From NCBI RefSeq assembly GCF_030036535.1, contig NZ_CP080387.1, forward strand, positions 248,001 to 312,000: a stretch of DNA of 64,000 nucleotides, in the 5' to 3' direction. Position numbers and translations under genes: made by a program. This document shows, piece after piece, positions 7,622-16,300 of the stretch. The notes below the pieces were generated by a model. The model did no database searches and was not told the DNA's origin. It worked only from the letters and a program-made list of their open reading frames with translations. Each line of letters opens with the position of its first letter. Position 1 is the stretch's first letter. The stretch is from Agrobacterium cucumeris. Lineage in GTDB: Bacteria > Pseudomonadota > Alphaproteobacteria > Rhizobiales > Rhizobiaceae.

Positions 7622-8341
7622 TCAGAGCGGCGAGAACAGGTCGACGACCTGCTGACCGACCGGGGGCTGCTGCACTTCCGTCAGGCGGCCACGACCGCCG
7701 TAGGAGATGCGGGCCTCGGCGATACGCTCATAGGAAATCATGTTCTGCGCATCGACATCCTGCGGCCTGACGATACCACCGACATTGAGGATGCGGATTT
7801 CATGGTTGACGCGCACTTCCTGCGAACCGCTGATGATGAGGTTGCCGTTTTCCAGAATGCCGGTCACCACGGCGGCCACCATCAGCGTCAGCTTTTCGGA
7901 ACGCTTGGTCTTGCCCTTGGCCTGGGTGTCGGTATCGGATCCGTATTTGATGTTGGAGTCCGCCTCCGGCGTCCAGCCGAAGATTTCCGCCTTGGCCTTC
8001 CAGTTCAGACCGCTGGAATTGGTGCGGTTGCGCTCGGTCTCGTTGTCGAAATCGGCCTTGTCGTTGATCTGGATGTTGACGGTCAGGATGTCGCCGATAT
8101 TCAGCGCGCGCAGATCCTTGAACAAGGCGCCCTGGCTGTCGCTCCACAGCGAATAGCCGCTCGCCATATGTTTCGGCTGCTTGGGATACATGCCCATCTG
8201 CGGCGTCTGGCTGAATTGCAGACCGCTGCCGATCGGGCTCATCGCGGGTGCGTTGCCGATTTCCTTCAGGGTCTGGTTGTTCTGGCAGCCTGCCAGGAGA
8301 GCGAGCGGCAGGAGGAGGGCCGGAAGACGACGCGTGCTCAT
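7622..8341 (-). CDS. flgH: Flagellar L-ring lipoprotein FlgH
   Basis: FlgH forms the outer-membrane L ring, the bushing for the rod. The 239-residue protein has a lipoprotein signal with lipobox LAGC (Cys19), and the family core (KADFDNETERNR, ANLIISGSQEVRVNHE-type region, here GNLIISGSQEVRVNHEIR, and the VRPQDVDAQNMISY segment). The start overlaps the motE stop by four bases. Its partner FlgI is two genes upstream. Confidence 0.97.
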   Translation of the reverse strand: MSTRRLPALLLPLALLAGCQNNQTLKEIGNAPAMSPIGSGLQFSQTPQMGMYPKQPKHMASGYSLWSDSQGALFKDLRALNIGDILTVNIQINDKADFDNETERNRTNSSGLNWKAKAEIFGWTPEADSNIKYGSDTDTQAKGKTKRSEKLTLMVAAVVTGILENGNLIISGSQEVRVNHEIRILNVGGIVRPQDVDAQNMISYERIAEARISYGGRGRLTEVQQPPVGQQVVDLFSPL

Positions 8342-8874
8342 GAAGGATCCTTCGAAGTGTTTTTATCGGTTGCCTGCGACATGATGCCGGCGACAGTGGC
8401 GGCTTTCTGCGCATCCATCTCGCTGAGGATGAGGCCGGACTGGCGCGGTGGCAGCTGCATGATGATGGCGGCCGCAATCTCCACATGCATCTTCTCGAGC
8501 TGGGGTGCGGCGGCATCCGGCTTCATCGTCTTGTAGACATCGACGAGATTGGCTTTCGCCTGGGCGAGGAAATGCTCGCGGCGCGCCAGCCAGTCCTCGT
8601 ATTCCGCCTTGCGGTCTTCCAGCACGGAGATGCGCTCGTTGACGTCGGCCTGAAGCTTTTCAAGCTCCTGCTTCTGCATCAGGTAACGCTGGTCGCGGGC
8701 GGCATCGGCAATGTTGGTGCAGAATTTCTGGATTTCATCCTGCGTGCTCAGTTCCGACACCACATTCTGTTGGCTTTCGGCGCCGGCGGCCGGCAGCAGG
8801 AAAAGCAGGGAGGCAACGGCTGCGAACCGGACAAGACCATTCGGCAGGGCTTGGTTTTTAAGAAGTTCCATCAT
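8338..8874 (-). CDS. motE: Motility protein MotE
   Basis: MotE is a periplasmic chaperone known from Sinorhizobium meliloti, where it stabilises MotC. This 178-residue protein has a signal peptide (to about residue 32, AAGAES), an alpha-helical coiled coil at about 60-115 rich in Glu, Lys and Arg, and a C-terminal MgtE-N-like segment (AAAIIMQLPPRQSGLILSEM). It is embedded between flgI and flgH with four-base overlaps on both sides. The partner motC lies at 25262-26551. Confidence 0.92.
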   Translation of the reverse strand: MMELLKNQALPNGLVRFAAVASLLFLLPAAGAESQQNVVSELSTQDEIQKFCTNIADAARDQRYLMQKQELEKLQADVNERISVLEDRKAEYEDWLARREHFLAQAKANLVDVYKTMKPDAAAPQLEKMHVEIAAAIIMQLPPRQSGLILSEMDAQKAATVAGIMSQATDKNTSKDPS

Positions 8875-9992
8875 TGCAGCACAAGCTCCGCCTGAAGGGC
8901 ACCGGCGGATTTGATGCCTTGCAGGATGGATATGATGCCATCCGCCTTGAGCCCGATGCTGTTGAGACCGGCAACCAGCGTGCGAAGGTCGGGACCTTCG
9001 ACGATGGCGACCTTGCTGCCTTCCTGCAGCGCCATGATGTCCGTCTGCGGCTGCACGGCGGTCTGGCCACGCGAGAAGGGCGCCGGCTGGATGACCTGCG
9101 GTGATTCCGTCACCTGCACGGTCAGCGTTCCATAGCTGACGGCGACGCGGGAGATGCGCACATCCGCGCCGATGACGATCGTGCCGGTGCGTTCGTTGAT
9201 CACGACCTTGGCGGGCGTATCCGTCTCCACCGTCAGGTTCTCGATTTCCGCCATCAGCCGAGTGAGGTCAGCGGTGCGGGGTTTCTGCACCGCGATTTCC
9301 TGCGAATCGCGCGGCTCGGCGATACCATCGCCGTAACGGGCGCGGGCAAAGGCGTTGACAACGTCCGCAACACGCACCGCAGTCGAAAAATCGGGATTAC
9401 GCAGCTGAAGGACCAGATTGACCGAATCCTTGAATTTGGACGGCAATTCACGCTCGATGATCGCACCGTTCGGCACGCGCGCGGATGTGGTCACGCCCTG
9501 TGTCAGCGTCGCGGCATCGCCCTGCGCCGAAAAGCCGTTGACGATCAGCGCGCCCTGGGCAACCGCATAGATCTGCCCGTCCGCGCCGGAAAGCGAGGTC
9601 ATGATCAGCGTGCCGCCGCGCAGCGAAGAGGCGTCGCCGAGCGAGCTGACCGTTACGTCGACACGGCTGCCGGGGCTGGCAAATGGCGGCAGATTGGCCG
9701 TCACCATCACCGCGGCGATGTTCTTGGCATTCGACTGGCCGCCCTGCGTGGTGATGCCGAGGTTCTGCAGCATCGCGCGCATGGATTGTTCGGTGAATGG
9801 CGAGGAGCGCAGGCTGTCGCCCGTGCCCTGCACGCCGACGACGAGACCGTATCCGATCAGCTGGTTGTCGCGTCCGGCCTGCAGCGATGCGATATCCTTG
9901 ATGCGGGAAGTATCGGCATGGGCTGCGGGTACGGGAAGGAACGGCTGGGCCGAAAACAGAATGGCCGCGGCCAGGATACGAAGCAATCTCAT
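8871..9992 (-). CDS. flgI: Flagellar P-ring protein FlgI
   Basis: FlgI assembles the periplasmic P ring around the rod. The 373-residue sequence begins with a signal peptide (to about residue 26, PAAHA), followed by the hallmark RIKDIASLQAGRDNQLIGYG and VVGVQGTGDSLRSSPFTEQS blocks, and ends near LNSIGLKADGIISILQGIK. It overlaps flgA upstream and motE downstream by four bases each, so the three are translationally coupled. Confidence 0.98.
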   Translation of the reverse strand: MRLLRILAAAILFSAQPFLPVPAAHADTSRIKDIASLQAGRDNQLIGYGLVVGVQGTGDSLRSSPFTEQSMRAMLQNLGITTQGGQSNAKNIAAVMVTANLPPFASPGSRVDVTVSSLGDASSLRGGTLIMTSLSGADGQIYAVAQGALIVNGFSAQGDAATLTQGVTTSARVPNGAIIERELPSKFKDSVNLVLQLRNPDFSTAVRVADVVNAFARARYGDGIAEPRDSQEIAVQKPRTADLTRLMAEIENLTVETDTPAKVVINERTGTIVIGADVRISRVAVSYGTLTVQVTESPQVIQPAPFSRGQTAVQPQTDIMALQEGSKVAIVEGPDLRTLVAGLNSIGLKADGIISILQGIKSAGALQAELVLQ

Positions 9993-10477
9993 TTCGCCAT
10001 CACCTGAATGGTTCCGTCCTTCATGACCGTGCCGCTGACCATCACGCCGGAATCGATGTTGCGCACCCGAACCACTTCACCCAGTGAGCCGTCGGTCATC
10101 GGCGTTCCCGACGCCATCAGCGTCATGTTGCCGATGGTGAAAACGAGCTTGACGCTGGTGCCGCGCACCACCAGCGATGGTTCGCGCAATGCCGCAACCG
10201 GAATGGTGCGGCCGGGAAGCAAGGTCTGCTTGGAGATCATGCCCTCCACTTCGCTGATATCGGTCGCGTAACCTGAGGAAATGTTGGGATTGGTCACTTC
10301 CACCGGTTTCACCTGCTCGGGCGTAATCGCCTCGCCCGGATAGATGGTGCGGGTGGGAACCAACGCCATCGGCGCCTGGGCGAAAGCCGGCGCCATGGCA
10401 ACCAGTGAAAAGGCAGACGCCAGGCACATACGGACGAGCGCCGTTCTGCAGCTGTTATTTTTTCGGCCAAACCTCAT
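9989..10477 (-). CDS. flgA: P-ring assembly chaperone FlgA
   Basis: FlgA is the periplasmic chaperone for P-ring formation. The 162-residue protein has a signal peptide (to about residue 34, PAFAQA) and a SAF-type fold region with PTRTIYPGEAITPEQV and the C-terminal GEVVRVRNIDSGVMVSGTV motif typical of the family. It precedes flgI and overlaps it by four bases. AGGCGGAC lies before the start codon. Confidence 0.95.
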   Translation of the reverse strand: MRFGRKNNSCRTALVRMCLASAFSLVAMAPAFAQAPMALVPTRTIYPGEAITPEQVKPVEVTNPNISSGYATDISEVEGMISKQTLLPGRTIPVAALREPSLVVRGTSVKLVFTIGNMTLMASGTPMTDGSLGEVVRVRNIDSGVMVSGTVMKDGTIQVMAK

Positions 10478-10497
10478 GTCCGCCTGCCTTTCCGTTC

Positions 10498-11286
10498 TTA
10501 CTTCAGGTTCTTGCTGACAATCGATGCCATTTCGTCAGCGGTGGTGATGACCTTGGAATTCATCTCATAGGCGCGCTGCGCCGTGATCAGGTCGGTGATT
10601 TCCTTGACGGCGTCGACGTTCGAGCCTTCAAGGTAGGATTGCTTGATGTAGCCGTAGCTCGGATCGTCAGGCACGCCGATGACCGCGTCGCCGGAAGCCG
10701 GCGTCTGGGCAAAGAGGTTGTCGCCGAGCGGCTTCAGGCCGGCTTCGTTGGCGAAGTTGGCAATGGTCAGCTGGCCAAGTTCGGTGAAGTCAGCGGCATT
10801 GCCGATACGGGCCGTCACCTGACCCGTGCGGGTAACGGTGATGTCCTGCGCGTCGGTCGGGATGTTGATGTTGGGAATGACATTATAGCCATCGACCGTC
10901 ACCAGATTGCCGTCGGCGTTCTTGTTGAAAGCGCCGGCGCGGCTGTAGAGCGTCGAACCGTCAGCTGCCTCGATCTGGAACCAGCCCTGGCCGATGATCG
11001 CCACATCCAGCTTGTTGCCGGTCTCGATCAGGTTGCCCTGGGTGTGAATGTTGCGGACGGCGGACGTCTGTACGCCGAGACCGATATTGGCACCTTCCGG
11101 CACGATCGCCTGGTTGGCGCGGTTTGGCACGCCCTGCATGCGCTCGGTCTGGTAGAGCAGATCGGTGAACTCCGCACGCGCGCGCTTGTAGCCGGTGGTG
11201 TTGATGTTGGCGATGTTGTTGGCGATGACTTCCAGATTGGTCTGCTGGGCGTCCATACCGGTGGCGGCGATTGCAAGAGCTCTCAT
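10498..11286 (-). CDS. flgG: Distal rod protein FlgG
   Basis: FlgG is the major distal rod subunit. The 262-residue length is typical. The N-terminal motif [21 protein letters not shown] and the C-terminal [27 protein letters not shown] identify the rod/hook/HAP family. The distinctive [11 protein letters not shown] segment follows the N-terminal block. It lies between fliE and flgA with short gaps. Confidence 0.98.
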   Translation of the reverse strand: MRALAIAATGMDAQQTNLEVIANNIANINTTGYKRARAEFTDLLYQTERMQGVPNRANQAIVPEGANIGLGVQTSAVRNIHTQGNLIETGNKLDVAIIGQGWFQIEAADGSTLYSRAGAFNKNADGNLVTVDGYNVIPNINIPTDAQDITVTRTGQVTARIGNAADFTELGQLTIANFANEAGLKPLGDNLFAQTPASGDAVIGVPDDPSYGYIKQSYLEGSNVDAVKEITDLITAQRAYEMNSKVITTADEMASIVSKNLK

Positions 11287-11304
11287 ATCAATATTCCCGC
11301 TGGG

Positions 11305-11640
11305 CTAGATCTGCATCTTGGTAATGTCGAGATAGGCCGACACGATCTTGTCGCGCAGCGCGATGGCGGTCTGCAGCGATTGCTCGGCCGAAAGCACGGC
11401 ATCGACCACTTCACGCGTGTTCGCCTTGCCCTGAATGCCTTCGAAGGAGGCGACTTCCGCCTTCTTCAGGTTGTTCATCGCATCCAGCGATACGTTGCCG
11501 AGAACGCTCGCGAAGCTTGCGCCCGTCTGCTGGGCGGGCGTCGTCTGCTGGCTGCCGAAAACGCTTTCCGTCAGCGAGGAGATGTCGCTTGCGCCGCGCG
11601 TGAGCGAAAGGGAACTGAGTTGCTTGATGCCGTCGATCAT
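11305..11640 (-). CDS. fliE: MS ring-rod adapter FliE
   Basis: FliE joins the MS ring to the proximal rod and is an early export substrate. The 111-residue protein shows the family C-terminal pattern [20 protein letters not shown] and [28 protein letters not shown]. Its start overlaps the flgC stop by four bases. Confidence 0.95.
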   Translation of the reverse strand: MIDGIKQLSSLSLTRGASDISSLTESVFGSQQTTPAQQTGASFASVLGNVSLDAMNNLKKAEVASFEGIQGKANTREVVDAVLSAEQSLQTAIALRDKIVSAYLDITKMQI

Positions 11641-12056
11641 TGCGATGCCTTCAGAAGGTCAATGGTGGAGGCGACGAGGTCGCGTGTCTGGCGGATGACC
11701 TGAAGGTTGGCGTCATAGCTGCGGTTTGCTTCGCGCATGTCGGCCATTTCAATCAGGATGTTGACGTTCGGCATCTTCACCATGCCGTTGGTGTCGGCGG
11801 CCGGGTTGCCGGGATCATATTCGTTGACGAAGTCACCACGGTCGACGCCGAGCTTCTTCACCGTCACGCGCTCCACGCCGCTGACGCGGTCGAGCTCGGA
11901 ACCGAAGGTAACGGTCTTGCGGCGATAGGGGTCGGCGCCGGGGGTGTCGCCGGTCGATCTGGCGTTGGCGATGTTTTCGGACACGACGCGCAGTCGGGTG
12001 GACTGCACTTCCAGGCCGCTGCCCGCGATCTTGCTCGCCGCACTCAAGGGATCCAT
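11637..12056 (-). CDS. flgC: Proximal rod protein FlgC
   Basis: FlgC is a proximal rod subunit. The 139-residue protein has the [20 protein letters not shown] start, the [20 protein letters not shown] motif and the C-terminal [19 protein letters not shown] pattern. It follows flgB by three bases and overlaps fliE, in the conserved flgB-flgC-fliE order. Confidence 0.97.
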   Translation of the reverse strand: MDPLSAASKIAGSGLEVQSTRLRVVSENIANARSTGDTPGADPYRRKTVTFGSELDRVSGVERVTVKKLGVDRGDFVNEYDPGNPAADTNGMVKMPNVNILIEMADMREANRSYDANLQVIRQTRDLVASTIDLLKASQ

Positions 12057-12059
12057 GGT

Positions 12060-12452
12060 TTACCTCTTAACCGTCATCAGCATCATGCGATGGAAGGATT
12101 TGACCAGATTGGCGTTCAGGTCGTACTGCCGCTTGATCTCGCCGGTCTTGGTCATTTCTTCCGCAAGCGCGACCGAATTGCCGGATTCCTGCATGCCGAT
12201 CTCGTTATTGACCGGGTTGTCACGCACGGCGATATTTTCGCTGAGGTTGCTCGCGCCAAAATGCGCGGGATGGGTCTTTGCCATGCCGACCTGCTGGCTG
12301 GTGGCCTGCATGACCGCTTCGAAAGGGCTGACATCCTTGGCGTGGAACTTGGGGGTGTTGGCGTTGGCGATGTTGGTCGCCACGACTTCCTGCCTCACGC
12401 TCAGCCATTCCGCTTGGCGGGATGCCAGATCGAACAGTTGAATCGGTTGCAT
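12060..12452 (-). CDS. flgB: Proximal rod protein FlgB
   Basis: FlgB is a proximal rod subunit. The start MQPIQLFDLASRQAEWLS gives 130 residues. An in-frame ATG four codons earlier (12464) is less likely, because GGAG sits seven bases before the chosen ATG. The motif VVATNIANANTPKFHAKDVS is the family signature. It is the first gene after the terminator at 12559-12596, so a promoter for flgB-flgC-fliE-flgG-flgA-flgI-motE-flgH-fliL-fliP probably lies in 12465-12555. Confidence 0.94.
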   Translation of the reverse strand: MQPIQLFDLASRQAEWLSVRQEVVATNIANANTPKFHAKDVSPFEAVMQATSQQVGMAKTHPAHFGASNLSENIAVRDNPVNNEIGMQESGNSVALAEEMTKTGEIKRQYDLNANLVKSFHRMMLMTVKR

Positions 12453-12493
12453 AGACTTCTCCATCTCGTATGGCCCGAACCTAAGGGGCTAAT

Positions 12494-12507
12494 CTTGCGT
12501 CAGACTT
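12494..12507 (-). promoter_or_regulatory. ACGCAAG-type motif upstream of flgB
   Basis: On the minus strand CTGACGCAAG lies about 30-40 bases before flgB and shares ten bases with the motif before fliN (18158-18171) and ACGCAAG with those before motA and flgE. A second GCAAG lies just upstream. It is a candidate flagellar promoter or regulator site by similarity only. Confidence 0.35.
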
Positions 12508-12558
12508 GCGGGCAAGGACGAAAGCGCCGAACGGCGGCAGAACGGTCATCTGTGAAAC

Positions 12559-12596
12559 AAAAAAGGCGCGTCCGCAGAGGCGGCGCGCCTTTTTTT
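12559..12596 (-). terminator. Strong bidirectional terminator
   Basis: AAAAAAGGCGCG pairs with CGCGCCTTTTTT around a 13-base loop. It falls between the 187-residue membrane protein gene and flgB and would end the DUF1217-flgF-fliI transcript. T runs on both strands make it symmetrical. Confidence 0.85.
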
Positions 12597-12613
12597 CAAG
12601 GAAGAAAATTCGT

Positions 12614-13177
12614 CTATTTTTCAGGACGATAAGTTTTACCCGAGGATGTTTCGATCTGCCATTCGCCGCCGCGTTGCTCGATCTTGGTCAGAAGCGCATT
12701 GTCGGGTAATGTCGAGCCGACCCGCACCATATACATGCCCGATCCATCCTCGATCAGCGCCCGACCGTTGGAAACATGCAGCAGGCGGAACGACGTCTGG
12801 CCGGGGAAGGGCTGGTCTTCCACTCGGGCGGCGAGATCGTTCTGCTTTTCCTTGCCGCTGGCGTTGACTGTCGCCGTCGTCAGCATGTCAGGTAGTTCGG
12901 CCGGCGGCGGCATGTCTTCCTTGTTGCGGTTGGTCATGGCCATAGGCGAAACGCTGAAGACTTCGCGGGGGCCGGTGTGGGGCAGGTCGCGTGTGCGGTC
13001 ACCGCCCGCCACCTTTATCCCAAACTTGTCTTCATTGAAGAACACATACCAGGGGAAAAAGGCGGCCGCTGCGGCAAGCCCAATTCCCGTCCAGGCCAGA
13101 ATGCGGTCGAGCGTGAAGAAAGGCGGCTGCGGCCGTGCATCCTCGACGTCGCCATTGTCGATCTTTTTCTTTTTCAC
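12614..13177 (-). CDS. Single-pass membrane protein in flagellar operon, function unknown
   Basis: I do not recognise a named family in this 187-residue protein. It has a Lys-rich start, one membrane segment at about residues 27-47 (ILAWTGIGLAAAAAFFPWYV) and a roughly 140-residue, probably periplasmic, C-terminal part. The last 60 residues (FRLLHVSNGRALIEDGSGMYMV, then LPDNALLTKIEQRGGEWQIE) look like a small beta-rich domain. It follows fliI by four bases and ends 18 bases before a strong terminator. Position inside the flagellar operon implies a motility role, but that is inference. Confidence 0.85.
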   Translation of the reverse strand: MKKKKIDNGDVEDARPQPPFFTLDRILAWTGIGLAAAAAFFPWYVFFNEDKFGIKVAGGDRTRDLPHTGPREVFSVSPMAMTNRNKEDMPPPAELPDMLTTATVNASGKEKQNDLAARVEDQPFPGQTSFRLLHVSNGRALIEDGSGMYMVRVGSTLPDNALLTKIEQRGGEWQIETSSGKTYRPEK

Positions 13178-13181
13178 GGCG

Positions 13182-14588
13182 TCAGCCTCTCATTCTCGGG
13201 TTTACCTGCGGCTGATTGTTCTGCACTCCGCCACGCAGCGCCGTCGCGAGATCGGCATAGGCGTCCTGCGCGGCCGGTTCGTTTGGAAGCTGTTTCAGCG
13301 TTTCGTAGATGATCGGCACCTGCTTTACCGCCATGTCGAGATCGGGATCGGTGCCGGGCCGGTAACCGCCGATGAGCCGCAGATCCCGCGTTTCCTCGAA
13401 GCGATGCACCAGCGCCTTCAGGCGCGAGACCAGCTTTTCCTGGTCCGGCGTCCATGCCTTCTTAGCGAGACGCGAGATCGAGGCGAGCGGATTGATCGGC
13501 GGATAACGGCCTTCTTCGGCAAGGCTTCGATCCAGCACGATATGGCCGTCGAGAATACCGCGGGTCGAATCGGCGATCGGATCGTTGTGGTTGTCGCCAT
13601 CGACCAGAATGGAGACGATGGCGGTGATGGTGCCGGTGCCTTCGGCGCCCGGTCCCGCCCGTTCCAGAAGGCGCGGCAGTTCGGTAAAGACCGAGGCCGG
13701 ATAACCGCGCGCCACCGGCGGCTCGCCGGAGGCAACCGCCACTTCGCGGATCGCATGGGCAAAACGGGTGACGCTGTCGATGATGAGAAGGACGTTGTCG
13801 CCCTTGTCGCGGAAGTGCTCGGCAATGGTGACGGCGGAAAGCGGCGCCATCTTGCGCAGCATCGGGCTTTCATCGCTCGTCGCAACGACAGCGATGGACT
13901 TGCTCATATTCTCGCCCATCGTGTCTTCGATGAATTCGCGCACTTCGCGTCCGCGTTCGCCGACCAGCGCAATCACTACCTTGTCGAAAGCGTCGGCCTT
14001 GGCGAGCATCGACAGCAGCGTGGATTTGCCGACGCCCGAACCGGCGAAAATGCCGAGGCGCTGGCCGAGGCACAAGGGAGAGAAAATATCGATTGCCCGC
14101 ACGCCGGTCTTGAAAGGCGTCTCCACACGCTTGCGCGTCATGGATGGCGGCGCGTTGTTGGAGATCGACCGGCGCTCGGTACCCGAGGAAAGCGGCCCCT
14201 GGCCGTCGATAGATTCGCCAAGTGCATTGATGGTGCGCCCGCACCAGTTGTCGTCAGGCGCGACGCGGAAAGCGCCCTTGCGGATGACGGTGTCGTGGAT
14301 GCCGATCGGTTCACCGGGTTCGATGGGGCAGACGTAACAGATATCCGGCTCCACACGCACGACTTCGCCGAGATGGATGCCTGTCGTGCTGCGATGGGCG
14401 ACGAACTCGCCAAGCCTCACATGCCGCGACAGGCCGGAAACCGTATAGTGTCCGGCGGCGATGGTGCGGACATGGCCGCCCGGCGCCACCGAAAACTCCG
14501 GATCGGCATAGTGTCCGGCGAGGCTCGCCAGTTGGGCAAGCTTCGGTGAAATAGCCTCAGCCGAGAGCATGGTTTCCGGCATTGTCAT
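13182..14588 (-). CDS. fliI: Flagellar export ATPase FliI
   Basis: FliI is the F1-beta-like ATPase of the flagellar export apparatus. The 468-residue protein has a Walker A (GSGVGKST, about residue 174), the VIALVGERGREVREFIED block, a Walker B (VLLIIDSVTRFAHAIREV) and the GGYRPGTDPDLD region near the C terminus. It follows flgF by 11 bases. Its expected regulators FliH and FliJ are not annotated nearby; candidates are at 23320-23970 and 38023-38442. Confidence 0.97.
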   Translation of the reverse strand: MTMPETMLSAEAISPKLAQLASLAGHYADPEFSVAPGGHVRTIAAGHYTVSGLSRHVRLGEFVAHRSTTGIHLGEVVRVEPDICYVCPIEPGEPIGIHDTVIRKGAFRVAPDDNWCGRTINALGESIDGQGPLSSGTERRSISNNAPPSMTRKRVETPFKTGVRAIDIFSPLCLGQRLGIFAGSGVGKSTLLSMLAKADAFDKVVIALVGERGREVREFIEDTMGENMSKSIAVVATSDESPMLRKMAPLSAVTIAEHFRDKGDNVLLIIDSVTRFAHAIREVAVASGEPPVARGYPASVFTELPRLLERAGPGAEGTGTITAIVSILVDGDNHNDPIADSTRGILDGHIVLDRSLAEEGRYPPINPLASISRLAKKAWTPDQEKLVSRLKALVHRFEETRDLRLIGGYRPGTDPDLDMAVKQVPIIYETLKQLPNEPAAQDAYADLATALRGGVQNNQPQVNPRMRG

Positions 14589-14599
14589 TGCTCAGTTCC

Positions 14600-15334
14600 T
14601 TAACGCGCGCCGCCAAGCGTCTTGATGCCTTCGCCGAAGGTGGATTCGGTATCGCGCATCAGCGAGGAAATGCTCTCAAAGGCCCGGTTGACCTGAATGA
14701 GCTGCGTCATCTGGGAAATGCCGTTGACGTTCGACTGTTCGAGATAGCCCTGAACGACGCCGACCTCGTGATCGTTGACGACCGGTATCGGCTGGGCCAC
14801 GGGCTTCACGCCGCTATTGGGATGGCGCAGGAAACCTTGCGAGAAATCTGCCCTGAAGATGCCGAGCGTGGCGACGATATTCTCGTTCTGCCTGATGGCA
14901 CCGTCGAGGCCGACTGTGATCGGTCCGCCATTCGGATTGAGCTGGATGGGGCCGCCACCCGCATCAAGGACGGGATAACCGTTCGACGAGATCAGCGCGC
15001 CGTCCGGGCGCATGGTGAAACGACCGTCGCGGCTGAGAATCTGGCCATCAGGCGTTTCCATCGAGAACCAGGCGTCGCCCTTGATGGCGAAGTCGAAGGA
15101 ATTGCCGGTCTGCTCGAAAGCGCCCTGGCGGGTGGAGAGATAGTCGTTGCCCTGTGAAACGAAGGCCACCTTGGCATTCATGTCATTGTGGTTCTTGGCG
15201 ACCATTTCGTCGAATTTCACTTCGGAGCCGCGGAAGCCGACCGTGTTCACATTCGCCATATTATCGGAAATGGTGGTGAGACGGCGCTCCAGCGCGATCT
15301 GCGAGGACAGGGCGACATATAGTCCGGATTGCAT
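14600..15334 (-). CDS. flgF: Rod protein FlgF
   Basis: FlgF is a proximal/distal rod subunit of the rod/hook family. The 244-residue protein starts MQSGLYVALSSQIALERRL, carries TISDNMANVNTVGFRGSEVK and ends with LEQSNVNGISQMTQLIQVNR plus the heptad-containing tail. Shorter and more divergent than FlgG, it lies one base after the DUF1217 gene and before fliI, the usual rhizobial arrangement. Confidence 0.94.
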   Translation of the reverse strand: MQSGLYVALSSQIALERRLTTISDNMANVNTVGFRGSEVKFDEMVAKNHNDMNAKVAFVSQGNDYLSTRQGAFEQTGNSFDFAIKGDAWFSMETPDGQILSRDGRFTMRPDGALISSNGYPVLDAGGGPIQLNPNGGPITVGLDGAIRQNENIVATLGIFRADFSQGFLRHPNSGVKPVAQPIPVVNDHEVGVVQGYLEQSNVNGISQMTQLIQVNRAFESISSLMRDTESTFGEGIKTLGGAR

Positions 15335-15335
15335 A

Positions 15336-16115
15336 TCATTTGCCTCCGAGTTTCAGGGAGTTGATGGAAATCAGCAGGTCCGGGGAAATGCCGTAGCCGC
15401 TGGAGGAGCCGAAAACGGCCAGGGGGTCGTAGGTCGTTGAGGGGTTTTGCATTTCCCACATGATGGTGAAACGCTCCAGCAGCTTGCCGACCTTTTCAGG
15501 ATCCTGCAGATCCTTGATCTTGACTGATTTTTCGATGAGAGCGGCCTGTTTCTCGACGCTTGCAGCGGCAAATTCGTCAGGCAGGTTGAAGGCTGTGCGG
15601 AACACCTGCGCGAGCGCGTCATCGGCCAGGAAATCCATGCCTGATTTGATCGTCGGCGCCTTGCGCTCGAAATAAAGGGCAAGCCGGACGCCGTTATTGT
15701 CATCGCCGGCTGTCTGCTCCAGCGTCTGGCGGGCATATTTCTCTATGGTGCCCGATTGTGCCGCCTCGGTCGTGGTCGCAGCTTTTCCCAGCTCGGCAAA
15801 ATTCAGCGATTTCGCCAGATCCGCATAACGATTGTCGGAAAGCTTGTTGGCGAAGGCATTCTTGTCCGAGGTGCCTTCCGTCAGCACCTTGCGGATGAAG
15901 GCTTTCGCATAGGCCATGTCCTCAAGGCCGTGGGCTTTCAGCGCGTAATTATAAAGGCGTGTATCGGCCATGAAGTCGTCGATGGATTTCACATCGCCGA
16001 TTTTTGCCCGGTAATATTCGGTTTCGCGCGCCACGTCAGGCTGCTTCGACACGCGCTCAAGCGATTTACCGATGTCCTGACTGATCAGTCTGTAGCTGGT
16101 GTAGGTGGAAGTCAC
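15336..16115 (-). CDS. DUF1217 family flagellar-locus protein
   Basis: The 259-residue protein belongs, by pattern, to the DUF1217 group found in alphaproteobacterial flagellar loci. It shows the repeated motif of a short helix, then LTEGTSDKNAFANKLSDNRY and DLAKSLNFAELG. I chose the GTG at 16115 (VTSTYTSYRLISQDIG) because the longer reading from 16301 gives a basic, Cys-containing extension that overlaps the motA promoter region, while GAGAGCGG lies just before the GTG. It is the first gene of the leftward block flgF-fliI. It may be a structural or export protein; its biochemical role is not known to me. Confidence 0.85.
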   Translation of the reverse strand: MTSTYTSYRLISQDIGKSLERVSKQPDVARETEYYRAKIGDVKSIDDFMADTRLYNYALKAHGLEDMAYAKAFIRKVLTEGTSDKNAFANKLSDNRYADLAKSLNFAELGKAATTTEAAQSGTIEKYARQTLEQTAGDDNNGVRLALYFERKAPTIKSGMDFLADDALAQVFRTAFNLPDEFAAASVEKQAALIEKSVKIKDLQDPEKVGKLLERFTIMWEMQNPSTTYDPLAVFGSSSGYGISPDLLISINSLKLGGK

Positions 16116-16300
16116 TGAACCGCCGCTCTCGTTTGATCCCGATCTCAAGGCGCACGTCCGCCTTTGCCGGCATATTGCCGTAGCTTGCTTGTGCGAAACT
16201 GGTTGCCGGAGGAGCATGAAAGAGGCGTAGCGGACAGGTTCACGCAAGCCACATTTTCTAGAGATGGCGGCATGGAACACTGTTCGGGCGTGGTCGATCA
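16116..16300. promoter_or_regulatory. Divergent promoter region DUF1217 gene / motA
   Basis: These 185 bases separate the leftward and rightward flagellar operons. A 19-base block at 16233-16251 recurs upstream of flgE. On the minus strand TTTCGCACAAGC (about 16188-16199) resembles it and faces the DUF1217 gene. VisNR and Rem are the established rhizobial flagellar regulators, but binding here is inferred. Confidence 0.5.
16233..16251 (+). promoter_or_regulatory. 19-bp motif shared with the flgE promoter
   Basis: GACAGGTTCACGCAAGCCA differs at one base from the block at 29420-29438. It ends 49 bases before the motA ATG, against 44 bases for flgE. Same orientation and spacing argue for a promoter element or activator site. 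Confidence 0.5.
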
